Shown: positions 24,189-34,860, numbered from the stretch's first letter. The stretch is DNA of 64,000 bases from Mrakia gelida (GCA_024345305.1 BRON01000006.1:868001-932000); one strand, 5' to 3'. Notes: generated by a model not told the origin, from the sequence alone. Program-made: numbers and translations.

Positions 24189-24418
24189 TGTTGGAAGGTG
24201 GCGACTCGCAGAGAGGTCTTACGTAGTAGCTTAGTAACGCGTCTCGTTCAGTCCCCATGTCAGTAACCCTCCTTAGTGAACAACAGCTTTGTAAGCTACC
24301 TTCAGATCACGTGACCATTTCCATAGTATATAAACCTTTCGAGTAGCTAGCTTTATACAACAAGCTTTGAACCACATCCTGCAGACATCCCTAAGCTCAA
24401 GTGGACGACCCAACAACA
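24189..24418 (+). repeat. 5' LTR of copia element 1
   Basis: 230 bp, TG...CA ends. It contains ATCACGTGACC and a TATA-like AGTATATAAACC around 24,326-24,340, the likely promoter, and an AACGCGTCTC box near 24,237. Confidence 0.97.
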
Positions 24419-24433
24419 CGTTATCAGCACCAG
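24419..24433 (+). other. Primer-binding region of copia element 1
   Basis: CGTTATCAGCACCAG directly follows the left LTR. The first 14 bases recur directly after the 5' LTR of copia element 2 (minus strand, near 50,963) and after the partial LTR at 34,513, although the LTRs of families 1 and 2 are unrelated. The priming tRNA is not identified. Confidence 0.75.
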
Positions 24434-24467
24434 TTCGCCACCACTCGCTAAGCAACAATCCTTCGTC

Positions 24468-27400
24468 ATGTCAAGCAACTACTCCAAGAAGCTAGATCAC
24501 AAGCTGTTCAAACTCACTGCTCTCGATGGTACCAACTACGAGACGTGGTCAGTAAGGATGGAGATCGCTTTTGGAGAAGCAGGAATCAAGCCCGTCGTCC
24601 TCGGTACGAAAACCAGGCCCAACCTCACCCCGGAAGTCAAGGAAAAGGACACCACCGGACAAGAGGTCGTGAAGCAGCAGAACAACGTCAAGGACATCGA
24701 AGAATGGGACCTTATGGACGAGTTCGCGCTCCACAGGATTCAAATGGCGGTCAGCGACCGAGAACTACCTCGGATCCGGAACTGCAAACACGCAAAGGAG
24801 GCATGGGATCTTCTGCGGAAGACTCACAAGGTGGAAGGAGGAGCGGGAGAGGTCATGGCCATCCGAAGGATGAGGGACCTCAAGATGGAGGAGGGAGAAC
24901 CAGTACAGGAGTACATCGACGAATTCCAAAGGATCATCGACGACATGTCAGCTCTCGGCCTCAACATCCCAGACAGGATGAGCACAATGTTCTTCCTCAG
25001 TGGATTACCTGCATCACTCGAACAATTCATTCAACACCAAACGCTCCAGGCGCAAGAATCAAAACAAGAACTCAACCCAACCGCCGTCGCCACATCCCTC
25101 CTCATCCACGTAAGGACTCACGAGTCTCTCAAACCGACAGGTACTTCATCGTCGAAGGAAACAGCCCTCCTTGTCGACAAGAGGACCGCCAAGTGCCATC
25201 AGTGCAACAAGGTCGGACACTTCAAGTCGGAGTGCTGGGAGTTGAATGGAGGAAAGCCCACGGGGCAGGGACAAGGTGGAAAGGGAAGGAAGTTCGGGAA
25301 GGGGAAGAAGGAGAACAAGGGGAACTGGAAGGATAGGGAAGAGGCGCACCTCGTAGACTACGGTCTTCAAGCCGGATCCGACATCGCGACGTCGGCCCAA
25401 GCGCTCTTCGCTCAAACCAAGCATGGATACATCGCCGATAGTGGAGCATCAAACCACATCGTCGGGGACCGGGAACGCTTCGTAACATACAAGGCGCACA
25501 ACGGAACGGTCACGACGGCCAACGGATCAATCGTTCAGATCCTCGGCATCGGCTCCATCCACCTCCAGACCACCGTGAAAGGATCAAGGAAGGCCTTCAC
25601 CATCTCCGACGTATACCACATCCCAGGGTTCAGCAACCTCATCAGTATCGGTCAACTCGGTAACAAAGGAGTCGAGACCAGGTTCCCCAGCAAGGGGACA
25701 ACCCAAACCAACAAGCGATGCCAGTTCCTTCGAGACGGATCGCTGTTCATGGAGGGAAAAGAGGTGTCGAAGAACCTCTACATGCTGGACGTGAGCGACT
25801 TCAAGGGAGTCGGCTCAGGAGGAGAAGACGTAGCACTCGCGGCAACAGGAGTCGACAAGATCGAGGTCCTTCATCGCCGGCTCGGTCACGCTTCTATCTC
25901 CGCCATGGAGGAGTTGTCTCGTCAGAAGCTCCTACCAACCTTCACCAAAAAGGACATCATCGGATTCAAGGAAAGGATCTGCGTACCTTGCGTCGAAGGG
26001 AAACAACATCGAACTCCATTCCCCACCTCCACCACCAAAACCACTTCACCTCTCGAACTCGTCCACACGGATCTCGCCGGACCGATGCCAATCGCCTCGG
26101 CTCAAGGAATGCGTTACATGATGACGATCTGGGACGACTTCAGCAACTACCACTGGTCGTTCGCATTGAAGAGGAAGTCGGAAACACTGGCAACATTCAT
26201 CGCCTGGAGGAAAAGGGAGGAGAAAAGGACCAATCACGTCGTCAAACGGATCAGGTCAGACAACGGTGGGGAATACACGTCGAAGGACTACGAGTTCTAT
26301 CTCCGGGACGAAGGAATCACCAAGGAAACGACTATCCCACACACACCGCAACAAAACGGCAAGGCCGAACGAGGAATGCGAACCATCGAGGAGAAGATCA
26401 CCTGCGCGCTACGAGACGCGAGGGACCTCGACGGATCCTACTGGGCGGAAGCCATGAACTACGCCACATACACAATCAACCGCATTCCCTCATCCTCAGT
26501 CAACTCTCAAACCCCCTACCAAGCCTACTACAAAAGGAAGCCCGACCTCACTGCAATGCGGACGTTCGGAGCTCTCGCTTACGCGCTCAACCTTCAAAAG
26601 ATCAAGCATCAACCCAAGAGCATCAAGTGCATCTTCCTCGGATACGGCGATCTCAACGGGAAGAAGGCCTATCGACTTCAAGTCCATGGAGACCCCAAGC
26701 GGTCGATCCTTCATTCTCGGGACGTTATCTTCGACGAAACACGTGGAGTCCACCAGACGGTGGAGCTACCAGGAATGGGACAAGCCGGAATCAAGGAGGA
26801 CCACAAGGAGGAGGAAGAAGAAGAGAAGGAACTGGAGGAGGACAAAGGAGAGGAACAGCACCTACTCAAGTCCAACCAACAAGACCCGGTCAGGGGGACC
26901 GAGGCAAGGAAACCCAACCCATCACGCGTCAAGCACTCCTACACTTACGAGCCCATCATCGATGAACCGGCTGTCGATTTGAGTGGGAGCTACGGACGAG
27001 GTCAACGGCACAAGAAACCTCTCACAGGAACAGGAGACTCGGCAAGATTTGTCCAGACAGACTACGACATCACCGACTTCATTTCGGAGGACTTCGCCGG
27101 ACACGCTCAAGCGACGCAACCCAAACTCGAGGATCTTCCACCACCCTCCGTCCCAAATACATACGGAGAAGCCATGGCGTCGGAGCACGCATACTTCTGG
27201 AGGGAAGCGATGGACGAAGAGATGGTGTCGATGGAAGGGAACGGAGTCTTTGAACTCACAGAGCTACCCTCAGGATCAAAAACGGTCAGAGGTCGCTGGG
27301 TCTACGCGCTCAAGAAAGGAGCCGACGGGAGGATTACTCGCTTCAAAGCTAGATGGGTCGCCAAGGGATTCAGTCAGCAAGAAGGAGTCGACTACGTCGA

Positions 27401-28775
27401 GACGTACGCGCCGGTATCAAAGCTCAACTCACTCAGGATCGTCCTCGCCATCACAGCATCGGAGGATCTCGATCTAGTCCAAGGAGACTTCAAGACGGCG
27501 TTCCTCACAGCCGACCTAGTGGAAACGGTCTTCATGGAACAGCCAACAGGGTACGAACAAAAGGGAGCCGACAAGAAGAAACTCGTCGCGCATCTCCTCA
27601 AGGCCCTATACGGACTCAAGCAATCACCACTCGCGTTCTACAATCATTCCTCAAAGTTCTTTCAAACTCAACTCAATCTCCATCCACTCGAAGCGGACCC
27701 TTGTATCTACATAGGGCATAGGAAGGGACGACGGATCATGTTGGTCCAGTACGTTGACGACTTCGTCGCCGCAGGAGACAAGGAGGATTTGGAGTGGGTC
27801 ATGACGGAGATCCAGAAGGAATTCAAGATCGACGACAGAGGAGACCTCAACCCAGGAACCATCCTCGGAATCGACGTTACGAGGGACCGCAAGGCGGGGA
27901 CAATGGACCTCAGCCAGAAACGATACGTTCAAACGGTCCTCGAACGATTCAACATGGTCGGCGCTAAACCAAACAAGGTTCCGATGGACGACTTTAGGCA
28001 ACTGTCGGTCCAATCGGAGGATTCGGGATCAGAGAAGCTGGACGGAGTACCCTACCTCGAAGCGGTGGGATCGTTGATGTACCTCCAAGTCTGCACTCGA
28101 CCGGACATCGCCTTCGCCGTCGGAGTTCTCAGCCGATTCAGTTCGGACCCACGAAGGGTTCACTGGGGAGCAGTCAAGAAGGTCATGCGATACCTACAAG
28201 GATCAGCAGACACGTCGCTTCAACTTGGAGGACACTCGGACGCTCCAATCGCAGAACTATGGACCGACTCCGACTACGCCGGAGACACGGAATCAAGACG
28301 ATCAACAACAGGATTCGTCGTCAAGGTATTTGGATCCACAGTCATCTGGGCAAGTCGACGCCAAAAGGCAATCAGTCTCTCTTCTCTTGAAGCAGAGTAC
28401 ATCGCTCTCTCCGCAGGATGCCGGAGCCTTAGATGGGTCGCCAAGATCCTCGCTGAACTCGGATACGACACCGGATCGATCCCAGTAAACGTAGACAACC
28501 AAGGAGCCATCGAAACAACCAAGAACGGTACTCACTCGGAGAAGACCAAGCACATCGACGTCGCGTACAAATACGGACGAGAGGCCCAACAGAGAGGATT
28601 CATCAAGCTCAACTACTGTCCCACCGAGGACATGCAGGCAGATATCCTCACCAAGGCTCTCGGAGTCGAAAAGCTCGAACGGTTCAAGAAATCGCTCAAC
28701 ATCCAGAAGGAACCCTCGCGCATGGATCAGAAGACCAGCGGAGACATGGATGGAAACCCGCAGAGGGGGAAATGA
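24468..28775 (+). CDS. Gag-Pol polyprotein of copia element 1 (1,435 aa)
   Basis: Single ORF in copia order. Gag (UBN2-like, starting MSSNYSKKLDHKLFKL) ends with a CCHC knuckle CHQCNKVGHFKSEC near residue 243. The aspartic protease has YIADSGASNHI (D near 324). The integrase has a GAG-pre-integrase LHRRLGHAS, then DLAGP, RSDNGGEY and TPQQNGKAERG, giving the DDE set. Reverse transcriptase has RWVYALKKG, ARWVAKGFSQQEGVDY and active site QYVDDFVAAG near residue 1,094. RNase H has WTDSDYAGD and ends at ADILTKAL. Integrase before RT defines Ty1/copia. All catalytic residues that I can check are present, with no stop or frameshift. Gag and Pol share one frame, so no frameshift is needed. Confidence 0.97.
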   Translation: MSSNYSKKLDHKLFKLTALDGTNYETWSVRMEIAFGEAGIKPVVLGTKTRPNLTPEVKEKDTTGQEVVKQQNNVKDIEEWDLMDEFALHRIQMAVSDRELPRIRNCKHAKEAWDLLRKTHKVEGGAGEVMAIRRMRDLKMEEGEPVQEYIDEFQRIIDDMSALGLNIPDRMSTMFFLSGLPASLEQFIQHQTLQAQESKQELNPTAVATSLLIHVRTHESLKPTGTSSSKETALLVDKRTAKCHQCNKVGHFKSECWELNGGKPTGQGQGGKGRKFGKGKKENKGNWKDREEAHLVDYGLQAGSDIATSAQALFAQTKHGYIADSGASNHIVGDRERFVTYKAHNGTVTTANGSIVQILGIGSIHLQTTVKGSRKAFTISDVYHIPGFSNLISIGQLGNKGVETRFPSKGTTQTNKRCQFLRDGSLFMEGKEVSKNLYMLDVSDFKGVGSGGEDVALAATGVDKIEVLHRRLGHASISAMEELSRQKLLPTFTKKDIIGFKERICVPCVEGKQHRTPFPTSTTKTTSPLELVHTDLAGPMPIASAQGMRYMMTIWDDFSNYHWSFALKRKSETLATFIAWRKREEKRTNHVVKRIRSDNGGEYTSKDYEFYLRDEGITKETTIPHTPQQNGKAERGMRTIEEKITCALRDARDLDGSYWAEAMNYATYTINRIPSSSVNSQTPYQAYYKRKPDLTAMRTFGALAYALNLQKIKHQPKSIKCIFLGYGDLNGKKAYRLQVHGDPKRSILHSRDVIFDETRGVHQTVELPGMGQAGIKEDHKEEEEEEKELEEDKGEEQHLLKSNQQDPVRGTEARKPNPSRVKHSYTYEPIIDEPAVDLSGSYGRGQRHKKPLTGTGDSARFVQTDYDITDFISEDFAGHAQATQPKLEDLPPPSVPNTYGEAMASEHAYFWREAMDEEMVSMEGNGVFELTELPSGSKTVRGRWVYALKKGADGRITRFKARWVAKGFSQQEGVDYVETYAPVSKLNSLRIVLAITASEDLDLVQGDFKTAFLTADLVETVFMEQPTGYEQKGADKKKLVAHLLKALYGLKQSPLAFYNHSSKFFQTQLNLHPLEADPCIYIGHRKGRRIMLVQYVDDFVAAGDKEDLEWVMTEIQKEFKIDDRGDLNPGTILGIDVTRDRKAGTMDLSQKRYVQTVLERFNMVGAKPNKVPMDDFRQLSVQSEDSGSEKLDGVPYLEAVGSLMYLQVCTRPDIAFAVGVLSRFSSDPRRVHWGAVKKVMRYLQGSADTSLQLGGHSDAPIAELWTDSDYAGDTESRRSTTGFVVKVFGSTVIWASRRQKAISLSSLEAEYIALSAGCRSLRWVAKILAELGYDTGSIPVNVDNQGAIETTKNGTHSEKTKHIDVAYKYGREAQQRGFIKLNYCPTEDMQADILTKALGVEKLERFKKSLNIQKEPSRMDQKTSGDMDGNPQRGK

Positions 28776-28796
28776 AGGAAGGGCTCTCAGCTCGTC

Positions 28797-28805
28797 GAGT
28801 GGGAG
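28797..28805 (+). other. Polypurine tract of copia element 1
   Basis: GAGTGGGAG abuts the 3' LTR and fits the plus-strand primer. The same purine string precedes the 3' LTR of element 2. Confidence 0.7.
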
Positions 28806-29035
28806 TGTTGGAAGGTGGCGACTCGCAGAGAGGTCTTACGTAGTAGCTTAGTAACGCGTCTCGTTCAGTCCCCATGTCAGTAACCCTCCTTAGTGAACAA
28901 CAGCTTTGTAAGCTACCTTCAGATCACGTGACCATTTCCATAGTATATAAACCTTTCGAGTAGCTAGCTTTATACAACAAGCTTTGAACCACATCCTGCA
29001 GACATCCCTAAGCTCAAGTGGACGACCCAACAACA
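28806..29035 (+). repeat. 3' LTR of copia element 1
   Basis: 230 bp, identical by eye to 24189-24418, followed directly by the target duplication GACGA. Confidence 0.97.
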
Positions 29036-29040
29036 GACGA

Positions 29041-29463
29041 CGGCTGCGATGTTAGGATAATCGAGCAGTAACCCGCAGATCGTATCTTTCTTCCCACCTT
29101 CGTCCTCTCTCTCTTTTTCTTTCATTTGACCAGTATAGCTTACTCTCTTTGTATCTCTTACCTTAATTGTCAACGTTGTACTTGCCTTCCTCTTCTTATT
29201 GTCTTCGAATCGATCCATGCCCTGCTCGACGCGTTGATCCTCCTTCGTTGCTTTCTTTATTTCACCGATTTGGACCACATCAAAGAGTCAAATAATATTA
29301 CCTGAAAGGTGCTTTGGTGAACCGAAACGAAGAAAAGGAGAAAGATGATCGTTAGAGTAGACGCGTCGCAACAAAATTGAACAAACAAAAGACCTACGAA
29401 AAGAAAGAAACTGAGCGACACTAGAAGACCCTACTAAGATACTAAAGAAAACGTGACGTCCCT
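29041..29463. other. Right half of the split ORF and spacer
   Basis: 29,041-29,060 completes the plus-strand frame of the split ORF. On the minus strand the open frame runs from about 29,278 through the insertion point. The rest, up to the stop of the mucin-like gene at 29,464, shows ACGCGT at 29,229 and 29,361 and no other gene. Confidence 0.35.
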
Positions 29464-32010
29464 CTAATCATCAATCAACCTGCCGTACTGATCCCTCTCC
29501 TCTGCCCGATCCAAGAAAGGCGATCCTCCAGCAGCTCCTTGATTTTCCTCGTCGTCGTTGGGTCGTCTTCGGAGAGGAAGAGCTGCTGTACCCCATTGAC
29601 TCTCCGATCCTGAGGCTGCTGCCGCTCCAGCTGCACCTGCAACGGCGACTCCTCCGACTCCAGGTCCGATGAAAGGGTTGGCGTTGGGTGGGGCTGAAGA
29701 TCCTGAGTAGACGGGAGCGTTGGCTGCCGTAGAGGCTCCTGTAGTTGCTGCGTTAGAGGTCTGAGGAGGAAGACAAAGAAAGGAGGGAAGAAAGTTAGCT
29801 CGTGAACTTCGAGATGGTTAAGAGGAAAGATAACGAAGAAGACGCGTTACGCACCGAAGCCAACGCTGTTTGAGTCGCAGCGTTTCCTCCTGCTCCCGAG
29901 CTCGCTCCACCAGCAGTACCACCAGCGACTCCTCCAGAAGCAGCTCCAACAACAGCTCCAGCAGCGGCGCCAACTCCCAGACCCGTCAAAGTTCGCAAGA
30001 TCAACCCCTTCGCGATCAAAACTCCCAGAGCAACAATCACAGCCGCCCCAACGATCGATCCTACCGCAATTCCAGCCTTTTGGCCACCTGAAAGACTCGT
30101 TGACGCGTTGACATTCCCAGCGGCGACGACGACCGCGCTTGATTCGGCCGAAGGTGAAGAAAGAGGCGATAATTCGGAGGTTGGGGAGGATGAGACAAGG
30201 AGGGAGGTGAGGACGAGGGATGAGAAGAGGCCGGATTCTGAGTTGGTGGAGAAAAGGAGAGAGGATACGAGTGTTGCTGACGCTGGGAGGGAGGTGGGAG
30301 GAGTTTCGGAGGGGAGAGGGAAGGAGGAGGCGAAGGTGATGGGAGTTGAAAGGATTTGAGTCGAGGCGACGATTTGCGAATCCGAGCTCGTGATTGAGAT
30401 TTGCGAGACGACCTCGGATAGGGACGTGGGTAGGGCGACGGATGGCTCCACTGTGGATGTTGGAAGTGTGGAAGTGATGAGGATGGGAGTTGAGGTTATC
30501 TGGGCTGATGCGACGACTTGAGAGTTCGAATCCGTCAAGGTGAGTTCGGAAACGATTTGGGAGAGAGCAGGGATGAGGACGACAGAGGGAGATGCTGTTG
30601 GCGTCGGCGGTTCGGAAGGATAGATCTTGGAGGTGATAGAGATTGGAACGACGAGGGTTTGGGTTGACGCAATGACTTGGGAGTCCGATTGAGTGACGAC
30701 GACTTGCGAGACGACTTCCGACGAGGACGCGACAATGGCGCTAGAACTGATGAAGACGCAACAAGAGGGAGACTGGGTCAGAAGAAGCTAGATTCAATCA
30801 GGGGAAAGATATAAAACACTGACCTCACTGAGACCAAAGAGATGGGACTGGCTGAGATCGACGTTGAGGAGATCGTCTCTGACGCGACAAAAGAAACGAC
30901 GGCGCTGGTTGGAGTTGAAGATCCGCCGACGGTGATGGTGAGGAGAGAAGAAGAGTTGATCAAACTCTCGATAATGATGGAGGACAAAGCGGAGGTAGGA
31001 GATGCGACTGCGTCGCTCGAACTGAAGAAAAGAGAACGGGCAAGCAGTGAGCGACGAGCGTCGAGTGACTCGGAGGAAGGACGAACGACTCGCCTTTGTA
31101 GAGACAAGGTAGGCGCTGGGATTGTGGTGAGATAATCTCCGTTATTCTGAAAGAAGAAAGAAGCCTGATCAGCTCTGGAAGGTTGAGAAAGGCGGGGCGA
31201 GAAGACATGCTCACGAGGAAGAGATTGTCAACGATGAAGTGACTTCGAGACTGATCGTACTCGTCGCTTCGGTGAAAAAGAAAGTCAAGATTCAGAAAGG
31301 GCGTAATCGGCTAAGAAGAATTGAGAAGGAAGTGAACAAACGAGGAGAAGATTTCGTTAAGAGAGGTACTCGTTGCGAAAACAAATCTGTGAACGAGATC
31401 GTTGAGCTTGAACCGAAGATCCTGGAAAGAGATAAGCGAAAGGTCAGTTTGATTGATGGCGAAAGAGAGTGAAAACTGATCTCATGTTGAGGAATCGTAC
31501 GAAAAGATGGATCTGGTGATGCAAAGGAGAGCAGAAGAGTGAGCTTGGCTTCAGGCGGCGCGTCAAAATGTTGAGTTATCTTCGCAACTCACGAGCTGCT
31601 GGTCTCCATCGAAACTGGGAGAGACGATGTGGTAGACTCCGAAGATGTTGAGGTCGGCGACTCGCTGCTGGAGGTGTTGATGACTGTTGAGAATAGAAGC
31701 GACGAGGTGCTACTGATCGACGCTTCGCTGCTTGAACTAGTGATGAAAGTCGAGAACGGAAGCGACGAAGTCGAGGTTGGAGCTTCGCTCGAGCTGATGA
31801 AAGTAGAAAAGATCTCCGAAGAAGTGCTGATGGTAGACGACGTTGATGTTGTCGTTTCCCTAAGCGAAGAAGGAAGCTCGTCAGCGATGAGAGAAAGCCG
31901 AGAGACGCGTCGAGAAAACTCACGAAGGGCTTGAGATGACGAAGGACGAGGACGACTGGATGTCTGAGCTCGTCGAGGTCAGAAGCGAGGACGTCGAGGG
32001 TCTAGATGAA
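29464..32010 (-). CDS. Mucin-like Ser/Thr-rich single-pass membrane protein
   Basis: A minus-strand multi-exon gene. The last exon, 29,464-29,760, encodes a cytoplasmic Ala/Gly-rich tail ending QYGRLIDD. The previous exon (29,855 up to about 30,757) has a membrane segment GIAVGSIVGAAVIVALGVLI preceded by a long Ser/Thr/Val-rich ectodomain in which a block of about 50 residues occurs three times (SQVIASTQTLVVPISIT, SQVVASAQITSTPILIT, SQIVASTQILSTPITFA). Further upstream, exons near 30,800-31,050, 31,600-31,890 and 31,930-32,004 are again Ser/Thr-rich, and the join 31,931 to 31,890 keeps frame (SPSETTTSTSS). Such architecture is typical of heavily O-glycosylated fungal surface or sensor proteins. 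No WSC or other named domain is seen. The first exon and signal peptide were not identified. Confidence 0.65.
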
Positions 32011-32845
32011 AGCAAGCAGCCGAACAGAAAGGGCAGATCAGCTTCAAGCTCTTGACGCGAGAAGAGGTAAAAACGGACCCGAATGCTCACGTCAAATATC
32101 GAAACGTCTGGCCGTAGATCTGGAAGAACTAAAAGAGTGAGCTTTTCAAGATGTGCTGGTAGCTGAAAAAAAAAAAAAAAAAAAAAAACAGAGCATCCGT
32201 CCCATCGTTTCGGCACGGTCCAGGCACGACAGACGAATAGTCATTGAACTGCAGGAAGAGTGAGAGCGAAAGTAAAAAAAGGTAAAACACGACAAGCTTT
32301 CTCGGTCTAATCTTCTAGAGTGAAGGGTGGCTCACACAGTACTTGAAAGAAGGGAACAAGGGGGGTTTCTCAGGTCGGGAATTTTCGAAATCTGAGACTC
32401 GGGGATCATTGAGGCATAGTATATTAACCAGTGTACCGATGAAATAAGCTGCGGAGGAAGATTTGCATGAGATCGCAAGCTCGAATCAATGAGCTCGAGC
32501 TCACCCTCCCAGCTCCTCCTCGATTCTCCTATGCAGGTTTCACCCCTCGTAGGAAGCAGGTTTTCATGTTCAACGGGGAAAAATATCGAGAATTTATCTA
32601 AAGCCAGCGGCCCGTTCTTTTCGAACGCTCAGCTGCTATATTCCAAGAGGGGCGGAGGCAAAGCTTTCGAAAGTCGAGGACTGCAACTCTCGTTTGTTCG
32701 TTCCACTTCAACTCCCACCTCACTTGCTGGGTGAGAAGAAGGAACCGGTCCGCTGCTGCGCTACCCTCCGAGGTGACACTCCGCGCAGCCCTCGATCTCC
32801 CTTCGCTTCTGATGCCTCTGCCCAACTCCCTCTCGCTAAACGACC
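32011..32845. other. Spacer with an A-run
   Basis: Contains an uninterrupted A-run of about 21 at 32,167-32,188. A minus-strand frame around 32,050-32,216 may hold upstream exons of the mucin-like gene. Nothing else supported. Confidence 0.4.
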
Positions 32846-33620
32846 ATGATCCTCAAAACCAAGGCGGCAGCGGAGACCCTTCTTCTCCCCACTCAACCAC
32901 ATCCATCTACGACAACGACCATGGGCGTCGAAGATCTCCCTCCCTCTTACCTTCCTTCCTCTCCCTCCCACACCGCTCCCGTCCCAGTAGCAGCAACAGC
33001 GCCAACATCAGTCGACTTGCCTATCCTCCTCCCACCACTCTACGCTCCCTCCCCCAGCAATCCCTTCCTCGTCGCCTCCTGGTCGCCTCCTCCCCTTTCC
33101 TCGACGCTGGGGTTCCTCGCTATGCCTTCCTCTCTCTCGTCAAAGCTCTCAACTCTTCCCTGCAACCCACACCCTTCGCTCGACCGCGAGAACCGCTGAA
33201 AACGTCGTGACCGCCGTCCCAGTCGTCGGGCTAGTCTAGGAGATCGGGGAGTGATTCTTTGGAGGGCTGGAGATGGGGTTGGTTAAGGAGTCGGTCAGAG
33301 TAGTAGAGCTGCTGGTGGGGAGCAAGAACTTGCGAGCAACCACGGTGGTGGGGAACGTGAGTACTGATGAGCGGCTCGAAGAGAAAGTGCGTGAGAGCTG
33401 ACGTTGTCTCGACGCGTCCGCGTCCATCTTGCTTCTTTCATTTCCTTTCAGGCCCAGCACACACTCTTTGGCAACTTGACAGCCCACATCCGTGCAGCTA
33501 CTCGAGCCATCATCAACCAAGCCAACTCTCCAGATGGTCTGTGAGTCGCTGTTGTTACATCTCCCTCTTCACGCGTCCTCTAGCCTCAAGCTGAACCGCC
33601 CCTCTCCGCTCTTTTTTCAG
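32846..33620 (+). pseudogene. Unrecognised gene, apparently broken or mis-spliced
   Basis: The ATG at 32846 opens a Pro/Ser/Thr-rich frame (MILKTKAAAETLLLP...MGVEDLPPSYLP). Further on, a well-formed frame reads TAENVVTAVPVVGLV, then a TAG (near 33,237), EIGE, a TGA (near 33,252), then FFGGLEMGLVKESVRVVELL up to a GTGAGT donor at 33,358. An intron ends at TTTCAG (33,451) and the next exon reads AQHTLFGNLTAHIRAATRAI with a second GTGAGT donor near 33,541. The two stops lie in an otherwise continuous frame with strong codon bias. They could be point mutations (CAG to TAG, CGA to TGA) or lie in an intron that I cannot place. No family recognised. Confidence 0.35.
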
Positions 33621-34285
33621 ATCAGCTTCCCTTCTTGCTCCTCCCTCCTCTTTGCCCTTCTCCCTTTCTCCTCACTCTTCTCCCTCCTTGCTCAATACGA
33701 CTCTTTCCCTCGCCCCTCTGCTGCCGCCCACCTCGTCGCGTCTGCCAACGCCTCAGCTCTTCTTCCAGCTCCCTCACCCCCAAGCAGCGCAAGGCTCTCA
33801 CAAGATCCGCGGTCAAGTGGATTATCAAAGATAGGCGTAGCTGTCACTGGAGGACGGAGGGCTCGAACATCATCTAGATGACGTAGATCTACGCGTCGAG
33901 GTCGGCTCACCGAAGGAGAACGAGATCGTTCCGCCAACGAGGGCGTGTCGGACGCAGAGTGTAATTCCGTTGGCGTCATCAAGGGGTGCAGGGAAAGGGA
34001 AGGGGAGGGAGAGCTCGAGTGAGGGAGGGTTCAGCCACGTAAATGAGAAGTTGAGTGCGAGGAAGGCGAGGAGAGAAAGAGGAGGGGATCAGGAAAAGGA
34101 GGAAGAGCAGAAGAGGGAGGAAGCGGGTTTCGATGGGGAGGTGGGATCAGACGCTTTGTTTCTGGTGGTGGTGAGAAGAGGGTTGGAGGGGATGGAAAGG
34201 TGAGAGGAACGGGGGCACGGTGAGGCTGCTTCGCGTCCGAATTGAGGTTTGGAAGGTCTGTGAAGGAGATATACAAGGTGATTAT
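33621..34285. other. Spacer, no gene supported
   Basis: Pro/Ser-rich frames on both strands without conserved motifs. It may contain the last exon of the preceding gene (33,620-33,880). ACGCGT occurs near 33,891. Confidence 0.35.
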
Positions 34286-34526
34286 TGTTGGAAGGTGGCG
34301 ACTCGCAGAGAGGTCTTAAATAGTAGCTTAGTAACGCGTCTCGTTCAGTCCCCTTGTTAGTAACCATTCTTTGTAAACAGCTTTGTAAGCTACCTTCAGA
34401 TCACGTGACCATTTCCATAGTATATAAACCTTTCGAGTAGCTAGCTTTATACAATAAGCTTTGAACCACATCCTGCAGACATCCCTAAGCTGAAGTGGAC
34501 GACCCAACAACACGTTATCAGCACCA
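34286..34526 (+). mobile_element. Family 1 LTR with 14 bp of internal sequence attached
   Basis: 34,286-34,512 matches the family 1 LTR with a few percent differences and one short deletion. It runs on into CGTTATCAGCACCA, the primer-binding region, then stops abruptly at 34,526. The 5 bp on the left (ATTAT) is not repeated on the right. A normal solo LTR would lack the internal bases, so this is a 5' end left by a deletion or aberrant recombination. Confidence 0.85.
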
Positions 34527-34860
34527 TACCACCGGATGCAGTGATTGCCTTCTTCTCGAACGGAGAGCAGATCAAGGAGGAGAACGTCATGGAAGTGGGG
34601 AGCGACTAGCGAAGGCAAGACCGAGGTCAGTTCGAACTCGAGCTCATCACCCTCCCTTCCTTCTTCGTCTTTAAGAGCTTCTGCTGATCAAGGCGATGCT
34701 TACTTGCACCCGTCTTTCAGGTCTACTCTTCAGTCGAGAATCCTTCAATCCGATTCGTCATCAACACCCTTCTTTTTCATCCGTCCCTTCCAACTCCTTC
34801 GCCGAGTGAGCTTGACCTTCCCTTCTCCCGTCTCCCTTCCTCCCTCCCTTTTCTTCTAAG
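34527..34860 (+). pseudogene. Gene fragment abutting the partial LTR
   Basis: Directly after the element comes PPDAVIAFFSNGEQIKEENV, then (one base out of frame) ATSEGKTE before a GTCAGT donor at about 34,626. An acceptor TTTCAG at 34,721 leads to VYSSVENPSIRFVINTLLF. The splice and codon use look genuine, but the 5' part of the gene is missing and a one-base shift separates the two parts of the first exon. Probably a 3' gene remnant cut by the element-associated rearrangement. Not recognised. Confidence 0.4.

Larger units (their letters stand above)
24189..29035 (+). mobile_element. Intact Ty1/copia LTR retrotransposon, family 1
   Basis: A 4,847-bp element with two 230-bp LTRs that I find identical base for base, flanked by the 5-bp duplication GACGA (24184-24188 and 29036-29040). 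LTRs start TGTTGG and end CAACA. A primer-binding region with CGTTATCAGCACCA follows the left LTR, and a purine tract GAGTGGGAG precedes the right LTR. The single ORF is uninterrupted. Identical LTRs, a perfect duplication and an open ORF mean very recent insertion and probable competence. Relatives in the window: 34,286 (LTR plus a few internal bases), 55,083 (diverged solo LTR), 59,722 (truncated copy) and 62,204 (decayed pol). Confidence 0.97.

Noticed and set aside
24545..28589. Long overlapping frames on both strands inside copia element 1 (and the same inside element 2)
   Set aside because: They overlap the intact polyprotein and contain no independent domains.
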